Positions 21,700-33,760 of a DNA stretch of 64,000 nt are shown piece after piece. A program made the translations under genes and the position numbers. Below the pieces are notes generated by a model. The model was given only the letters and a program-made list of their open reading frames with translations, was not told where the DNA came from and ran no database searches. Source of the stretch: Nyssa sinensis. Its lineage: Eukaryota > Streptophyta > Magnoliopsida > Cornales > Nyssaceae. The first letter of the stretch is position 1, and every line of letters starts with the position of its first letter. The DNA is taken from NCBI GenBank assembly GCA_008638375.1, contig CM018033.1:17450017-17514016 (forward strand), written 5' to 3'.

Positions 21700-23115
21700 A
21701 TGCCTCCCAGACGAGCTCCTACGGGAGCTGGACCGCCCAGACGGGGTAGGGGTAGACCTAGAGGTGCCACCCAGCCTAGAGGCGCCGCACAGCCTCGTCG
21801 TGGCAGACCTAGAGCTGCTGCCCCTATTCCCGATATAGTTGAGGAGGTCGTTGCCCCGGCTGACACACCAGAGCATAGTGCAGCTGAGGAGGACGTTGCT
21901 CCCGCCCCTGCCCCTATTCCTGCTCCCGCTCCAGCACAGGAGGTGGAGCAGATGATCGGCGCCAGAGATATGGCGACTCTTTTGCAGGAGTGTCTCCGCA
22001 CCGTGATGGAGGCACGGACCACCGGCGGAGAGACCAGGGATACCTTCGTGATGAAGGTGTTCCAGAGGATGAGACCACCCACCTTTGCCGGGCAGCCAGA
22101 CCCACTGATTGCAGAGGAGTGGTTGAGACAGATTACCCGGATCTTGGATTCACAGGGGATCACTGAGCCCCATCTGAGGATCAGGTGTGCTACATTTCAG
22201 TTCACAGACCTGGCTAGTCAGTGGTGGGAGGTAGCTGCTGACAGACTGCACCGGTTTGGAGAGGGATGGGATGCATTTGTGGCCATGTTCAATGACCACT
22301 ATTTCCCGATGTCTGCCAGAGTGGGATTTAGAGAGGAGTTTGAGGCACTTCTGCAGAGGGACATGACAGTGGCTCAGTATGAGTCACGGTTTACTGCTTT
22401 GGGGAGGTTCGCCCCACACATTATTGCACATGAGGATTTGAGGGTGTACAATTTCCTCAGGGGGTTGAAGACCTCTATCAGGGACAGACTGGCTGGGCAT
22501 ATTATAGAGACATAAGAGGAGGCAGTGATCAGGGCCTCCAAGGTGGAGAGAGAGCTGACTGATCTTAGAGGGATCAGAGAGACTAGAGCACAGGGCAGGA
22601 CACCCACAGTACAGACTTCCGCACCTGCCCCGACATATAGACAGCCGAAGAGGTACCGAGCCAGTACTTCTTCCTCACAGCCACCAGCTGGACCCCTTCA
22701 TTCGATAGCTCCCCGTCCTGCCTTGCCATCTACTCCTAGGGGAGGAGGGTCACAGCGACCTGGCACATGTTATACCTGCGGGCAGCCTGGCCATAGGAGG
22801 GCCGACTGTCCCTTGAGGGGACCCAGCAGTGCACAGGGTGTCGGATCCAGTCAGGGGTCATTTCCACTACCTCTACCGGCACCGAGTCAGAGGGCCCCGC
22901 CGATTTGTTTCACTTGTCAGCAGCCTGGCCATGTTAGGGCCAACTGCCCTCAGGGGCAGACTTCGCAGAGTGCGCCGAGGTCACACTATTATCAGCATAC
23001 ACAGGTGCCTCTGCCACAGCCACAGTCAGTTCAGGGACTCCCAGCACCCTATCATCAGCCTACACCCTCCGCGCAGAGCGTCAGAGCTCCAGCACCTAGG
23101 GGAGGGGGTCAGTAG
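21700..23115 (+). pseudogene. gag: gag of the chromovirus, interrupted by one internal stop
   Basis: The capsid and nucleocapsid part of one gag-pol frame. The start ATG at 21700 opens an Arg/Pro/Ala-rich N-terminus (MPPRRAPTGAGPPRRG). The retrotransposon gag capsid domain covers about 22060-22510 (QWWEVAADRL, EFEALLQRDMTVAQYESRFT, FLRGLKTSIRDRLAGHI). A TAA at 22513-22515 interrupts it right after the capsid; the same frame continues (EEAVIRASKVEREL). Two CCHC zinc knuckles follow (22768-22809 CYTCGQPGHRRADC; 22906-22947 CFTCQQPGHVRANC). The frame meets a TAG at 23113-23115. Both stops are one transition from Gln codons. The upstream CTTGTAG before the ATG resembles a splice acceptor, which may be chance. 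Confidence 0.92.
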
Positions 23116-26100
23116 ACACAGAGAGGGGGAGGCAGACAGGGCCAGACCATACAGGGCCGAGTCTACGCAGTAGCCACCCCGGAGACCTCTGCTGCCGGAC
23201 CGTCAGTAGTCCGAGGTACATTTCTCATATCCAGTTCATGGGCCAGTGTATTGATAGATTCAGGAGCATCACATTCATTCATTTCTACAGCACTTGCCAT
23301 GTCATTGGGTCTGGATATAGCTTGGTTAGACCCCCCGTTGCATGTTGGTACGCCAGTTGGGGGTGTTGTAGTACTGACGAGGATCTGTAGAGATTGCTCG
23401 ATAGAGATAGCCGATCGTATTCTCCACTTTGATCTTATTGTACTTGATATGTCTGGGTTTGATGTGATTCTGGGGATGGATTGGTTGTTCGCCTATCGGG
23501 CGAGTATAGACTGTTACAGGGGGAGGGTGACTGTATGCACTCCTGAGGGAGACTGCTTCTATTTCACAGGAGATAGGGGGGATTTCTTGATTCCACCAGT
23601 GCGTGATTCTAGGAGCTGGGGAGGCCACAGTTATATGTTGGCCAGTCTGATTGCGGGTGACTTTGAGGCTACAGAGATTGTGTTACCCCCAGTCGTGGAT
23701 GAGTTTCCCGACGTCTTCCCGAGTGACTTGACTTGTCTACCCCCTAGACGAGAGATCGAGTTCACTATAGAGCTCATTCCTGGTACTACACCTATTTCCA
23801 TACCACCTTACCGCATGGCTCCAGCTGAGTTGAGGGAGCTGAGGGAGCAGTTGACTGATTTACAGCGGAAGGGGTTTATCCGTCCTAGCACTTCTCCGCG
23901 GGGTGCCTCGGCACTGTTCGCGAAGAAGAAGGACGGGACACTACGACTCTGCGTAGATTACAGGAGGCTGAACCGGGTTACTATCAAGAATAAGTACCCG
24001 TTGCCGAGGATCGACGATTTATTTGATCAGCTGAGAGGTTCGAGATGCTTCTCGAAGATTGATCTTAGATCGGGTTACCACCAGTTGAGGGTCAGGGAGG
24101 AGGACATAGCGAAGACAGCCTTCCGCACTCGCTATGGTCACTACGAGTTTGTGGTCATGCCCTTTGGAGTGACGAATGCCCCAGCGGCATTCATGGACTT
24201 GATGCACCGCATTTTCAGTCCTTACCTGGATCAGTTCGTCGTGGTATTTGTAGATGACATCTTAGTGTATTCACCTGCTGAGGATGTGCATGCCTATCAT
24301 TTGAGGACTGTACTGCAGATTTTGAGAGAGCATCGGCTATTTGCCAAGTTCTCGAAGTGTGAGTTCTGGCTTCGAGAGGTACAGTTCTTGGGACATGTAG
24401 TATCTAGTGGAGGGGTATCTGTGGATCCCTCCAAGATTGAGGCTGTCATGAGCTGGGAGAGACCGAGCAGTGTATTTGAGATTCGGAGTTTTCTGGGGTT
24501 GGCCGGATACTACCGACGATTTGTGGAGGGTTTCTCCCGTCTTGCCGCGCCGATGACTCGTCTGACGCGCAAGGGCATCAGATTCTTATGGACAGAAGAC
24601 TGTGAGCAGTCTTTTCAGGAGCTGAAGAGGAGGTTGACTTCAGCGCCTGTTTTGATCATACCTGAGAGGGGAGTGGGCTATGCTGTATACTGTGATGCTT
24701 CCCGAGAGGGATTAGGTTGTGTATTGATGCAGGATGGCAGAGTGGTAGCCTACGGTTCTCGCCAGTTGAAGAACCATGAGCGGAACTACCCCACACATGA
24801 CTTGGAGTTAGCTGCCGTCATCTTTGCATTGAAGAGCTGGCGACACTACTTATACGGGGAGAGATTCGAGGTATTTTCTGACCACAAGAGCCTCAGGTAT
24901 ATCTTCACGCAGAAGGACCTGAACCTGAGGCAGAGGAGGTGGATGGAGTACATGGAGGATTATGATTTTGACCTTCAGTACCACCCAGGGAGGGCCAATG
25001 TGGTGGCTGATGCACTCAGCAGGAGGTCGAGGGGTACTATTGCCAGTATCGCCATCAGGGAGTGGGAGATGATGGGAGATATTGGCGGGTTTGATCTAGA
25101 TATTGCTGAGTTTGAGGGACAGGCCACACTGTTCAGCTTATGTGCACAGCCCACCCTTTTGACTAGAGTGATAGAGGCACAGCTAGTGGATGTTGAGGCA
25201 GATCAGATCAGAGTACGGATTGCTAGTCCCGAGGGATTTGTGGGATGGAAGGTGCATTCTGACCTTAGTCTGAGGTATTTGGGTAGAGTTTTTGTCCCAG
25301 AGTCTCTCAGGGCTGAGGTCCTTAGAGATTTTCACCACTCACGTCTGGCAGTGCACCCAGGGGGCACTAAGATGTATCACGATCTGCGCCGTCAGTACTG
25401 GTGGGCGGGGATGAAGAGAGATGTGGCGCAGTTCGTGTCGAGATGTCTCACGTGCCAGCAGGTGAAGGCTGAGCACCAGAGACCTGGGGGATTGTTGCAG
25501 CCATTGCCGGTGGCCGAGTGGAAGTGGGAGCACGTTACTATGGATTTCGTGATGGGTCTTCCTAAGTCACCGAGGGGCCATGATGCAGTTTGGGTTATCG
25601 TGGACAGGCTGACGAAGTCTGCTCACTTCTTGCCTATCAGAGTGACTGATTCATCAGATACCCTCAGTAGGTTGTATATTCGAGAGATTGTACGACTACA
25701 TGGGGTACCGGTATCCATTGTTTCAGATAGGGACCCACGTTTCACTGCCCGGTTTTGGCAGAGTCTCCAGACGGCCTTAGGGACACAGCTCCAGTTTAGT
25801 ACTGCCTTTCACCCCCAGACCGATGGCCAGTCAGAGCGTACCATTCAGATCCTCGAGGACATGCTTAGGGCTTGTGTCATGGATTTCAGGGGTAGCTGGG
25901 AGGATCACCTCGCCTTGGTCGAGTTTGCCTACAACAACAGCTATCAGTCCAGTATAGAGATGGCACCATTTGAGGCGTTGTATGGTAGGCCGTGCCGCTC
26001 CCCGGTATGTTGGACTGAGGTGGGAGAGACAGCTGCCTTGGGGCCCGATATAGTCCGTGAGACCACGGACAAGATACAGGTGATCAGGCAGCGTCTATTG

Positions 26101-26580
26101 ACAGCTCAGAGCCGCCAGAGGAGCTATGCGGATAGGAGGCGGCGGCCCTTGGCATTTGAGGTGGGGGACCATGTGTTCCTCAAGGTGTCTCCCAGACGGG
26201 GCTTGAGGAGATTTGGACGTGGTGGGAAGCTGTCGCCACGATTTATTGGCCCCTTTGAGATTCTAGGGAGGGTGGGTGAGGTAGCTTATAAGCTAGCCTT
26301 ACCACCACAGCTATCTGGGGTTCACGACGTTTTTCATGTATCGATGCTGAGGAAGTACCATCCCGACCCCTCACATGTACTTGATTGGGTAGATCTTCAG
26401 CTAGAGGGGGACGCTTCCTATGACCAGAGACCTGTAGAGATATTGGACTCGAGGGACCAGGTTTTGCGAGGCAGGACCATCCCTTTGGTCAAGGTTCGTT
26501 GGAACCATCATGGGGTCGAGGAGGCTACTTGGGAGCGTGAGGCCGAGGTCCGTACTAGATACCCCGATTTGTTTGATTAG
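23116..26580 (+). CDS. pol: pol of the chromovirus: protease, RT, RNase H, integrase, chromodomain-like end
   Basis: Same frame as gag, open for 1154 codons after the TAG to the TAG at 26578-26580. Protease has DSGASHSF (23257). RT has the [15 protein letters not shown] start (23800), VDYRRLN and catalytic FVDD (24247-24258). RNase H runs about 24690-25020 ([25 protein letters not shown]). Integrase has an HHCC finger (about 25330-25465, CLTCQQ), then core residues in [16 protein letters not shown] and [25 protein letters not shown] block (about 26225) and a terminal [16 protein letters not shown] motif typical of chromodomain-like ends follow. All catalytic residues look intact. Whether it is expressed depends on the two upstream stops. 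Confidence 0.95.
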   Translation, partial: TQRGGGRQGQTIQGRVYAVATPETSAAGPSVVRGTFLISSSWASVLIDSGASHSFISTALAMSLGLDIAWLDPPLHVGTPVGGVVVLTRICRDCSIEIADRILHFDLIVLDMSGFDVILGMDWLFAYRASIDCYRGRVTVCTPEGDCFYFTGDRGDFLIPPVRDSRSWGGHSYMLASLIAGDFEATEIVLPPVVDEFPDVFPSDLTCLPPRREIEFTIELIPGTTPISIPPYRMAPAELRELREQLTDLQRKGFIRPSTSPRGASALFAKKKDGTLRLCVDYRRLNRVTIKNKYPLPRIDDLFDQLRGSRCFSKIDLRSGYHQLRVREEDIAKTAFRTRYGHYEFVVMPFGVTNAPAAFMDLMHRIFSPYLDQFVVVFVDDILVYSPAEDVHAYHLRTVLQILREHRLFAKFSKCEFWLREVQFLGHVVSSGGVSVDPSKIEAVMSWERPSSVFEIRSFLGLAGYYRRFVEGFSRLAAPMTRLTRKGIRFLWTEDCEQSFQELKRRLTSAPVLIIPERGVGYAVYCDASREGLGCVLMQDGRVVAYGSRQLKNHERNYPTHDLELAAVIFALKSWRHYLYGERFEVFSDHKSLRYIFTQKDLNLRQRRWMEYMEDYDFDLQYHPGRANVVADALSRRSRGTIASIAIREWEMMGDIGGFDLDIAEFEGQATLFSLCAQPTLLTRVIEAQLVDVEADQIRVRIASPEGFVGWKVHSDLSLRYLGRVFVPESLRAEVLRDFHHSRLAVHPGGTKMYHDLRRQYWWAGMKRDVAQFVSRCLTCQQVKAEHQRPGGLLQPLPVAEWKWEHVTMDFVMGLPKSPRGHDAVWVIVDRLTKSAHFLPIRVTDSSDTLSRLYIREIVRLHGVPVSIVSDRDPRFTARFWQSLQTALGTQLQFSTAFHPQTDGQSERTIQILEDMLRACVMDFRGSWEDHLALVEFAYNNSYQSSIEMAPFEALYGRPCRSPVCWTEVGETAALGPDIVRETTDKIQVIRQRLLTAQSRQRSYADRRRRPLAFEVGDHVFLKVSPRRGLRRFGRGGKLSPRFIGPFEILGRVGEVAYKLALPPQLSGVHDVFHVSMLRKYHPDPSHVLDWVDLQLEGDASYDQRPVEILDSRDQVLRGRTIPLVKVRWNHHGVEEATWEREAEVRTRYPDLFD

Positions 26581-26610
26581 TGATGTATTTTCTTTTGTTT
26601 TAGTTATTTT

Positions 26611-26646
26611 AAATTTCGGGACGAAATTTCTGTAAGGAGGGAAGGA
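26611..26646 (+). other. Conserved hairpin and polypurine tract of the chromovirus
   Basis: AAATTTCG-GGA-CGAAATTT (26611-26629) is a perfect 8-bp stem with a 3-base loop. It is followed by the purine tract AAGGAGGGAAGGA and then the LTR start TG at 26647. The same arrangement occurs in the gag-only element at 55500-55535, and in altered form in the minus-strand element at 33717-33753. Confidence 0.85.
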
Positions 26647-26717
26647 TGTAACAACCTGAAAATTTTTTTTTAAATAAATAAAATTCTCAAGTTGTTGTTA
26701 TTATATTTTTTTTTTTA

Positions 26718-26749
<32 letters not shown>

Positions 26750-29560
26750 GTTATGATGGATGTGTATATATATATATATATATATATATTAAATTGTTTG
26801 GTGTGCATATGTGTGTACATATGAGTGTGTATTTAAATATGTAAATATATATATATGTATATGTATATATATATGTTTAAAACAGTGTATATATAAATGT
26901 ATAAAACAGTGTGTGTACGGTTGTGTGTGTGGGTGTGAGTAGATTGAGTGTGTTACACTCAATGAGGAGTGGGGGATGGAGTGTGTGAGTAGAGTTGTGT
27001 GTGGCAGTGGGGTTGCCAGAGAGTGGGTCGGATTTAGAGAGAGAGATATAGAGAGAAAATAAAGAGAGTGGTCTCGGGTGGAAAAGAAGAGAAGGAAAGA
27101 AAGAGAAAGAAGAGAGAAACAGAGAGAGAGAGGGTTCTAGACCGTGAAGGAGGAGAGGAGGCTCGAGGAGGAACCAGAAAGGTGGAAGTGGGCACGGCTA
27201 GAGAGAGAAACGGCCAAGAAAACTTGTAAGTGGGTCACTTCTGTTTCGATTTATTTTAGAGCATTTCAATTGATTTAAATTATAGAACCTTGTAGAGCAT
27301 AGTGTGAGGATTAAAACGCAACAAAAATGATAGAAAACGGTTGAGAAATGAGGGAGAAAAATGGAGGTGCAGGTCACGGCCGTGGGGGAAAAATCTGGGT
27401 TTTCACCGTGATTGGAAGCTTCAAAACCATATTAAAATGCTCCAAAAACGTTTTAAAATGGTTTGGGATTGAAAGGGGCATCAAAAACACCAAGAAAATC
27501 AAGTTTGAAAACTTGATTTTCCTGAAATTCCGGCGACGTCGCCGGAGAAGACGACCGGAGGTCGCCGGAACCCTACCGGAAAAGCGGGGGGGGAAGATGG
27601 GCACTGTGCGGGTCGGGCCGGGTCGGTTCGGGTCGGGTCGGGCTTGGGGCTGACCCGCCCCTGCCACGTGTCGCCCACTGGTTTTAAATTAAAAACTAAT
27701 TGGGGGCGTTTGGTTACAGAGATAAGAAATTAAAAGATTTTAAATTGAAATAGGAACAGGGATATCCTATCCCTGTTCTGGATAAGCCCTGTTTGGTTAA
27801 CCTAATTTAGAATAACAAATTAAACTAGTTTTAATTTGGACCTTTTTAAAATTTGAACCTTTGAGAATTTGAACCTTTTGAATTTGAACCTTGACCTGAA
27901 CTTTCAGAAATTACGAATTGACCCCCCCAACTATTAGAAATCACACTTTGACCCACCTGATTAAAATATTAATAAAATATTAATTAAATTAATTAATTAA
28001 TTATTTAATTTAATTAATTAAATATTCAAATAAATTCCGGAGTCCAAATGGGACAAGTCATTAGTGTATTTTGACTATCTCGGCCATTCTGAGACCAATG
28101 GTGAGGTCCGTTTTACGAGACGGGGTCCCGAAAAATAAAAGACACGTAGCAACGTGTAAAATTACCAAAATACCCCTAACTTGAAACACTGTCAGACGAA
28201 TTCCGAATTAGGTAAACAAATAGTGGAATTTTATTATCTCGAACATTCCGGACTCAACCATGGAGTCCGATTTGTGAAAAGAGATCACGAAATGTAAGGA
28301 CCCGTGTAAAGTGCAAAATGACTGTTTTGCCCTTTTTGACCCAGATGCCCAAATTGAATTCTACGAAAGCCTAAACTTATTTTCTTCAACGTCCCGGATT
28401 CAACAGTAGAGTTTAATTTAGCAAAGTAGAAGCTTATAAGATAAAGACGTAAAATTTGATGAATAGCATAATTCAAGTGACGATTAAACTGAGTTTCATG
28501 TTATGAATTTTAGGGACACGGAAAGGCAAAGAGAAGGTGACCTGACCTTCAGTGTTCTTACGGTGGTTTCACTTGACTACGAGTATACCTTTCTGGTTTA
28601 AGATCGATTACCAGGTACGATATATTGTGCTAAGTAAGAAATAGAATTGAGATTAGGAATGCTTGCTTTGCTGTGTAAATTGTTCACATGTTTGCCCGAG
28701 TGTTCACATGTTTACGTGCTATGTGCTATCTTGTTTAGTTGAATGACGATTATGAGTATATCGCATGTATTGACGTGGTGTGTGAATTATCTGCTTGAAG
28801 AACTGTTGATGTTATGAATTGTACACTTGAAAGCATATTTTATGTATGACTGAAATGTATCATTGGGATTGCATTATGACATGATGAGATTGGTGCATAT
28901 TGGCATGGTGTGATTCCTTGGGCATGGCGTGGGTAAGCACTTGGTGCTTTGCATTATGAGGGTGCAGATCCTGTGGTGAAAAACCCAAAATCGGCCATTA
29001 GGTACTTGCGAGCCTGACGGATTCCGGACCGTGAAGCGAGACATAAGTGGCGGTACTCATGCCAGCGGAGAATGACCGTATCATGAGACATGGGTGGCAT
29101 AGAGTCGCATGGGTGTGTCATGCATATTGCTCATATACTGTATACTGTCTATATACTGTCATCATGATATAGAATGCCATATAGAAATAACTGTACACTC
29201 GCACATGTCACGACCTTAGTTTTGTTTCTTGCATTAGCATTATATTGTACCAGCATGTTGAGCTGACCCCTTTAGTGGGGCAAACATTTCAGATGATGTT
29301 CCAGCTGTGCGGGATATAGAGATGGTCTGATTGAGGATTATATTGGGCCCGATGGGCGCTTTTGATATTTTGTAAGGGCATAAGCCCGAGACTGTATTTC
29401 ATTTTGAATGTGGTGAACCAACGGACCAGACTTTATGTATGTATTAGAACTGTGTACGGAATGTATGAGAATGTCATTGTTATCTTTCATTTCTTTATTA
29501 TTTTATTTCTTTTTGTCTCGTTACTCACGCCTCGGGTTCGCTGGAATTTGGGGCGTGACA
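26647..29560 (+). mobile_element. 3' LTR of the chromovirus
   Basis: A copy of the 5' LTR (18413-21331), 5 bp shorter through microsatellite length changes. I noticed no base substitution in the stretches compared. It ends GGGGCGTGACA at 29560, followed by the TACCA duplication and P450 exon 1. Confidence 0.95.
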
Positions 29561-29565
29561 TACCA

Positions 29566-30148
29566 CCAGGTCCACGGGCCTTACCGATTATCGGTAACCT
29601 CCACATGTTGGGTAAACTCCCCTACCGCACCCTTCAAGAGTTGGCCAAAAAATATGGTCCCCTCATGTCAATGAGACTGGGCTATGTGCCAACTATTGTA
29701 ATCTCATCCCCTCAAGATGCCGAGCTATTTCTAAAGACTCATGACACTGTGTTCGCTAGTCGGCCCAAAGTCCAAGCTGCCGATTATTTATCCTATGGTA
29801 CTAAGAACATGGCTTTCACCAAAGTACGGTCCATATTGGCGCAACGTAAGGAAATTCTGTACCCGCGAGCTTCTGAGTACTGCAAAGATTGATTCGTTCA
29901 AGGTCATGAGAAGAGATGAGCTAGAGTCATTGGTGCAGTCGCTAATGGAAGCAGCAAAGGCACATGAGGTGGTGGATGTTAGTGAGAAGGTGGCCGGGCT
30001 GATTGAAGACATGACCTATAGGATGCTTTTTGGGCGCAACAAAGATGATAGATTCGATCTCAAGAGTATTGTTCACCAATTCTTGAGCTTGATGGCAGTG
30101 CCCAATCTTGCGGACTATGTGCCCTTCCTTGGCGCATTTGACCTTCAG
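29566..30148 (+). pseudogene. P450 psi1 exon 1, 3' part
   Basis: It begins PGPRALPIIGN, the hinge after the anchor. It continues through KKYGP, VPTIVISSPQDAELFLKTHD, FASRP (B-C region) and SYGTKNMAFTK. One extra A in the AAA at 29821-29823 shifts the frame; the original frame resumes as YGPYWRNVRKFC (helix C, WxxxRK). It ends at DYVPFLGAFDLQ, with a GT donor at 30149. The exon is otherwise open, so this frameshift is the only coding lesion in exon 1 besides the insertion. The next exon starts GITRHFKE, which fits family sequences at the F-G region. Confidence 0.9.
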
Positions 30149-30513
30149 GTTCGTTTTCATGCTTCATCAAATACGGGCCCTTCCCAGGGGTACCCTAACT
30201 TTTACACATGTTTTCTTGATATTTTGTCCATTTATGATGTATTTATGCATGGAAAATGCCTGATTCTAAATCAGAGAAATTTTATTTTATCTGTGTCACA
30301 ATTTTAATGAATTATTTATATATTCATATGTAATGAAAATATATTTTTTAATTTATTTAATTATTTTTTATTAAAATTAAATATTTACACAATATACATG
30401 TGAGTATCTAAGTAATATATTAATATTATGATATATATACGTGAATAAAAAAAATTTCCCTTACCGATTTAGACTCGCTCCTTGTACAATTGGGGTTGAC
30501 ACTCCAAATCCTA

Positions 30514-33500
30514 TGTCACGACCCGAAACCCACCCTATGCAGATCTCGTGTCGCGGGGCCGACCCGAAGGCCGTCCCTACTTTTTCCATTCCTGTATCGT
30601 AGTACTAATATGCAAAGTACTAAAACCTCAAAACAATAACAGCGGAAGTCTTATCAGTAATAGTACCTCAGCGGAAGTCTTTCAATACACAATGTTAGCG
30701 AAAGTCTTTCCAATACATAATATGGTTCTACATAAACAAAATAAGAACCAAACATGACCAGCACCCGAGGGTGGTGAATACATGGGAGAACTAAAACATA
30801 AACTGATGCATTTCCCCAAATGTCCTTCTATGTCTTTAAACTCCTACCGGGGTCTCGCGGCATCAGTACCTGAAATGGGGGTGAGGAGGGTGGAATGAGC
30901 TACAAGAGCCCAGCAAGTAAATACAGATCTCCGACACTGGTATCGAGGATCATAAAAGAATATGAATCCAAGAACAAGAATATGATAGCCAATCATAAGA
31001 AATAAGATGCTATGATAGCCAATGGGAACAGTTGCCATAAGGGCCAATAAACAATAGAACACAATGTACAATTAGGAGTAAGGGACATAACATCAACATG
31101 AAACTCTTAACATGTGAACAGTGGCAAATGAACAGTGGGATCACAATGTGTAATCAGTAGGAATGGCATAACAATGTCCTGGAATTCTCGACGATAATAC
31201 AATAACAAGAAAGTACTGCCATTATAATCAATCACAATAAATCAATAAAGGAATCTCTCACAATACTAGATAATCACAAGAACAATGCAATTCAACAATT
31301 ATAGTTGAACAATCGTATAAGAGATGCTTTTGTTCTGTGTCAGGGCTTGATATGCCCTCGGTCCTTGGGGGCCTGGTTTACCCCCTTCAGTGCATTCCAG
31401 TGCATGGCCATATGTCCGTTCACGAACTTGACCCGAAGGTCTTCAGTGAATTTAAAAGCATCGGATGGATATTGTGACTGAGCACAAATCCAGTATACAT
31501 AAACATTTCATGATCATAAATGATTCCATAGGAGTATATAAAAATGGAATATCATCAATTCAATGGAAACATAACAATAGGCATTTCAAAACACGGTTCA
31601 ACATGATAACAATGGTACAACAATAAATCAATGTCCACCAGATAGAACAATATCACGTTGTGGAGACAATAACATCAGATACGCTCAGGAGTACAAGTTT
31701 GGCAGTAAAAGAATGAACTTGGCTTGATAACACCACATGGAAGAGAAAGGGTATCTACTTACCTCTAATGCGTTGCTAAATTAGTCTCCTGTAGGTTTGC
31801 CTTTTCCCGTTGAGTTCCCTATATATCAGTAAATACGTTTCAGAATAATTTCTATTCACCAAATTCTATGCCTTGCTATGATCAGTATTTCTAATACTTA
31901 TTTAGACTTTTATATGTCCGTTGTTCTCAGAACCTCTTTTCATAATTTGGACATTTCCAATAGATTCGGAAGGTTCAGAATAATAAAAATTCACTAGTTA
32001 TTTAAGTCAATCGGAGTCCATTTGACTCACCTATGAAGCAGGGGTATTTTGGTCATTTTTTTACAAGTCATAACTTTTTGGGACTCCGTCTCGTGAAACG
32101 GACCTCACCATTGGACTCAGAGCATGCGAGATAATAAAAATTGACTATTCATTTGCCCTATTTGGACCTCGTTTGACTCACTTTTGAGTCAGGGGTATTT
32201 TTGTAACTTTAACATTTTCCTGTTGGGCCTTAGTAGAATTATCTATAACTTTCGGGGTCAAAATGTAAATAGCCAGAGTTGCGGTCTGAACCAGTTGGTT
32301 CAGAACCAAAAACCCTAAACCGGTTCCATTCCACTGTGAACCAACCGGTTCAGTTAACTTCAGAGAACCGGATTAAGATATCCAATTCTCTCACCCTATC
32401 CACGGTTTGGACAACCCCAACCCAATTCCAATCCCTTATATCCGTGACCAAACAAGCCCAAATTATTTTAAATTTAAAACAAAACGACACAGTGTTGGTA
32501 CCCGTATTGCAGTCGGTCGGATCTCAACCCGACCCGACCCAGACCCGATCTCACCCTGACCCGAAGAAGCCCCCGTTAATCCGGTCGTCTTCTCCGGTGG
32601 GTTTTCCGGCCACGATCGCCGGAACAGCGCAGTTCCTCACGGATCTTCATGGTTTTACGTCCAAAATTTACTATTTTTCTTCCCAATGAATTCTAAAATT
32701 GTAAGGAATATTTTAGGACTGGTTTTAACCTCCAACATCACCGGTTTCACACACCCATTCCCAGTTTCCGGCGTTGCACCGGTGAGGGAATAACTGGCCA
32801 CAGAATGGCCATTTCTTGACCATTTAAGCTGATTCGAAGTGCGTTGGGTCCCTGGAGACGTTTCCTATCCATATTATGGTTCAATTTTCCACTTGGGTTC
32901 ACCTATTTTAAGTCACCATTTCTAATCGAAACCCAGTTTTGGTTTTTTTTTTTCTTGTTTTTCTTTCCTATTTCGCGTCCTACCAATTCAGTCATAAATT
33001 CTATGATAACAGGGATGATAACAGGGAGTAAAACTAAAGAGATTAAGATGAAACAGGTTACCTATCATTAGCCGATTTCCTGAATTTTAATTTCAGTCCT
33101 TCCTCTCTCTATTCTCCTCTTCTCCCTCTTGTTCTTACGATTCAGTTTTCTCACTCTTCCAATCTCTTTCTTCATTCCCTTTAACCGATCCCCCAGTCGG
33201 TGGCCCTTGCCACTTGTAACCGCGGTGGCAGCACACTCATGCACACAAGACACCTCACACATAGCTTTCTCTTGGCTGATTTTCCGTCGGTGGCCTTGCC
33301 ACCTAACACACACACATGCACCGCATGTTGCCACCACACATGACCCACATGCAGTTCCTTTCTTTCCATTTTATTTCTTTTCATTTAATTATATTGTATT
33401 ATAATATATATATATATATATATATCAGCCAACCGTATATATATATATATATGATATTCATAATCATTTAGATTTACTTTAAAAATTTATGCATCGACAT

Positions 33501-33716
33501 TCACTTGCACGTTTTTCAATAAACTCGGCTTCCAGTGCAACGGCAGCCGGACACCCGTGACTGTTTGCCTCTCGTACCTATGCATCGTAATTGAACAATA
33601 CAGTCTATTACGCATCCCCTTTTATTTATGTCATATAACGGCTCATAATTCGGGATTACATTTTATAACCCGGTGCAGCCCGGTGTACATGCTATATCCC
33701 GGGTCGGGATATTACA
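30514..33716 (-). mobile_element. 3' LTR of the non-autonomous gypsy derivative
   Basis: On the plus strand it starts TGTCACGACCCGAAACCC and ends CGGGATATTACA. It contains tandem modules with GGACTCCGTCTCGTGAAACG (32081-32100) and GTTTGACTCA boxes, a GACCCGACCC island (32538), a CT-rich stretch (33095-33180) and a (TA)n tract (33406-33450). Several short frames (for example 30548-30757, 32279-32689, 33129-33404) recur in the other LTR with few changes and are not genes. Confidence 0.93.
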
Positions 33717-33760
33717 TTCTTACCCCCTTAAAAATAAGTTTGTCCCCAAACTTAACGGTT
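33717..33760 (-). other. Polypurine tract and hairpin of the non-autonomous derivative
   Basis: On the minus strand AAGTTTG-GGGA-CAAACTT (33753-33736) forms a 7-bp stem. It is followed by a purine run (TTTTTAAGGGGGTAAGAA) and the LTR start TG. This matches the hairpin plus tract upstream of the 3' LTR in the two other elements, with different paired bases. Confidence 0.75.

Larger units (their letters stand above)
18413..29560 (+). mobile_element. Full-length Ty3/gypsy chromovirus (Tekay/Del-like), 11.1 kb
   Basis: Two LTRs of 2919 and 2914 bp (TG...CA) flank a 5.3-kb interior with a primer site, gag-pol in one frame, and a polypurine tract. A perfect 5-bp target duplication TACCA is present (18408-18412 and 29561-29565). 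LTRs are near-identical: the only differences I saw are copy numbers in the TTA and TA microsatellites. That indicates a very recent insertion. The C-terminal chromodomain-like end of pol and the very long LTRs suggest the Tekay/Del clade. It inserted into P450 exon 1 in the same orientation as the gene. Confidence 0.96.

Noticed and set aside
30548..30757. 69-codon frame identical at 37556-37765, plus similar duplicated frames at 32279/39287, 33129/40136 and 33068/40075
   Set aside because: They lie inside the paired LTRs and are duplicated because the LTRs are; no domain or coding pattern.
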